NCBI GenBank assembly: GCA_910579035.1
Contig: CAJTSR010000034.1
Location: 1 to 23,745 of the forward strand
DNA: 23,745 bases
Direction of reading: 5' to 3'
Origin: an uncultured Muribaculaceae bacterium
GTDB taxonomy: Bacteria; Bacteroidota; Bacteroidia; Bacteroidales; Muribaculaceae
A program made the translations under genes and the position numbers. Shown one piece after another: positions 22,806-23,745 of this stretch (within the stretch, counting starts at the first letter, position 1; every line of letters begins with the position of its first letter). The notes under the pieces were generated by a model. It was not told the DNA's origin. It saw nothing but the letters and a program-made list of their open reading frames with translations, and made no database searches.

Positions 22806-23582
22806 TCAGTCGAGCGTCTGCCGCCCGCCGCCGTTTACAAAAATCACCTGCCCGCTTATCCACGATGCTGCAGGCGAGGCAAGGAACAACACCGCGCGAG
22901 CCACATCGTCGACCTCGCCAAGGCGCTGCAAAGGGGTATGGCGAAGCATGCGCTTCTCCATCTCGGGCGTGAGAATCGAAGCAAGGGCTGCCGTGCGTGT
23001 CGCGCCGGGACCCACACAGTTCACCCGCACGCCCATAGGCCCGAAATCATAGGCAAGATTAGCCGCCATATGGTTGAGGGCAGCCTTCGACGAAGAGTAT
23101 ATGCTCATAGCGGCCTCCTTGTCGACCGAACTCATCGACGTGATATTAACTATGCTGCCATAGCCCGACTCCACCATATAAGGCACAACCAGACGGCACA
23201 GCTTCCACGGAGCAAAGACATTGACACTGTACACCCGCACGAGGTAATCGGCATCTGTCGCGAACGGATTTTCGCGGCCTCCGCCGCCGAAACCGGCATT
23301 GTTAACCAGTATGTTGACGGTGCCATAGCTGTCTACGGCGGTTTTCACAAGCGCGTTGAGCCTGTCGTCCCTAAGCACGTCGCACTCCACGGGGGAGGCC
23401 TTGCCGCCCTCCGCCTCGATAAGAGATACCGTTTGCCGCGCCTTATCGGCACTACGGTCGCCCACAACCACGCTCGCGCCCGCTGCGGCAAGTATGCGGC
23501 AGCATGCCCGGCCTATGCCGTCGCCTCCGCCTGTCACTATTGCCACACGGCCGCCAAGGTCAAATAAAGAATCTGTATTCAT
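22806..23582 (-). CDS. SDR-family dehydrogenase, resembles 7-alpha-hydroxysteroid dehydrogenase
   Basis: A 258-residue classical short-chain dehydrogenase. The cofactor motif TGGGDGIG (17-24) and NNAG (94-97) are complete; Asp42 at the end of the second strand favours NAD over NADP. The catalytic set is Ser149, Tyr162 and Lys166. From memory of E. coli HdhA (255 residues; Ser146, Tyr159, Lys163), spacing is the same and the C terminus is strikingly alike: TPEMEKRMLRHTPLQRLG, SPAASWISGQ and a GGG near the end. A bile-acid 7-alpha-HSDH role is therefore plausible for a gut organism, but other SDR substrates cannot be excluded. Start is ATG 23582; a TTG two codons upstream is less likely. Confidence 0.8.
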   Translation of the reverse strand: MNTDSLFDLGGRVAIVTGGGDGIGRACCRILAAAGASVVVGDRSADKARQTVSLIEAEGGKASPVECDVLRDDRLNALVKTAVDSYGTVNILVNNAGFGGGGRENPFATDADYLVRVYSVNVFAPWKLCRLVVPYMVESGYGSIVNITSMSSVDKEAAMSIYSSSKAALNHMAANLAYDFGPMGVRVNCVGPGATRTAALASILTPEMEKRMLRHTPLQRLGEVDDVARAVLFLASPAASWISGQVIFVNGGGRQTLD

Positions 23583-23591
23583 AGACAAAAC

Positions 23592-23649
23592 TTCGAGTAT
23601 GTTTACTTTTGGCTTATGTAAGATTTAGAATGATTTTTCGAGTATGTTT
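23592..23649. repeat. 13-bp direct repeat upstream of the SDR gene
   Basis: TTCGAGTATGTTT occurs at 23592-23604 and again at 23637-23649, 45 bp apart, just upstream of the SDR start. It may be an operator or part of a repeated intergenic element. Confidence 0.5.
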
Positions 23650-23666
23650 TGAGATTGAATGAAGGA

Positions 23667-23684
23667 GTTATGGGGCCCCATAAC
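23667..23684. repeat. 18-bp perfect palindrome
   Basis: GTTATGGGGCCCCATAAC is a perfect palindrome. It is flanked by near-identical GATTGAATGAA (23653-23663) and GACTGAATGAA (23685-23695) in the same orientation. It could be a regulator-binding site or a terminator of a gene to the right. The remaining bases to the window end hold no clear gene. Confidence 0.6.
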
Positions 23685-23745
23685 GACTGAATGAAAGCTT
23701 GAAACAGGCCGAAAAAGCTTCTAAAGATTTCATAGAGTTAAAAGT

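Noticed and set aside
1..23745. CRISPR array or large tandem repeats
   Set aside because: No regularly spaced repeat of 20 bp or more was seen anywhere in the window.

Overview
The window reads as chromosomal DNA of a gut-type Bacteroidales bacterium. Three things point there. Many genes are preceded by the Bacteroidetes sigma-ABfr promoter signature (TTTG, about 20 bp, TAnnTTTG). The gene content includes a PorU-type type IX secretion sortase, a SAM-II-like riboswitch before metK, an Rex regulator and a Bacteroidetes-type PpiD/SurA-like protein. Coding DNA is GC-rich, with frequent ATA isoleucine codons. A Muribaculaceae-like organism is my best guess, but genus is not decidable from this sequence.

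Layout. (1) 1-1020 is an AT-rich accessory segment. The tip of an IS3/IS150-type insertion sequence (orfA on the minus strand, running out of the window) has landed in a phospholipase-D-like nuclease gene and removed its 5' part. The segment ends at a tRNA-Ser(UGA) with its own terminator, which marks the border to GC-rich core DNA. (2) 1361-2230 is a urea transporter, convergent with a minus-strand operon ybeY-mnmG-apt (5242 to 2302). A perfect 16-bp parS site (ParB-binding) lies just after the mnmG stop codon, suggesting an origin-proximal location. (3) 5570-7669 is a membrane-anchored PpiD/SurA-like periplasmic folding factor (minus), divergent from a small secreted His-rich protein (7887-8357). 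(4) 8506-12333 is a tightly packed plus-strand operon: Lrp/AsnC regulator, secreted GH13 amylase-family enzyme, membrane-anchored pseudokinase and a GNAT-like protein. It is driven by a near-consensus promoter flanked by a direct repeat. It is followed by a candidate roughly 105-nt small RNA ending in a strong terminator. (5) 12537-18009 holds a GH25 lysozyme-like protein, the PorU sortase, Rex, and an FAH-like protein, then a small frameshifted secreted protein. (6) 18462-19400 is an EamA exporter (minus); 19601-21175 is a POT-family peptide transporter (plus). (7) 21257-22546 is metK, whose roughly 200-nt leader carries a SAM-II-like aptamer and an apparent terminator/antiterminator. Upstream is a short-chain dehydrogenase that closely resembles E. 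coli 7-alpha-hydroxysteroid dehydrogenase.

Most genes are housekeeping or envelope functions. The less ordinary material is the IS tip hairpin, the exact parS, the Lrp-GH13-pseudokinase operon, the candidate sRNA, the metK leader, the HdhA-like enzyme, and two genes whose promoter element sits only 4 nt before the start codon.
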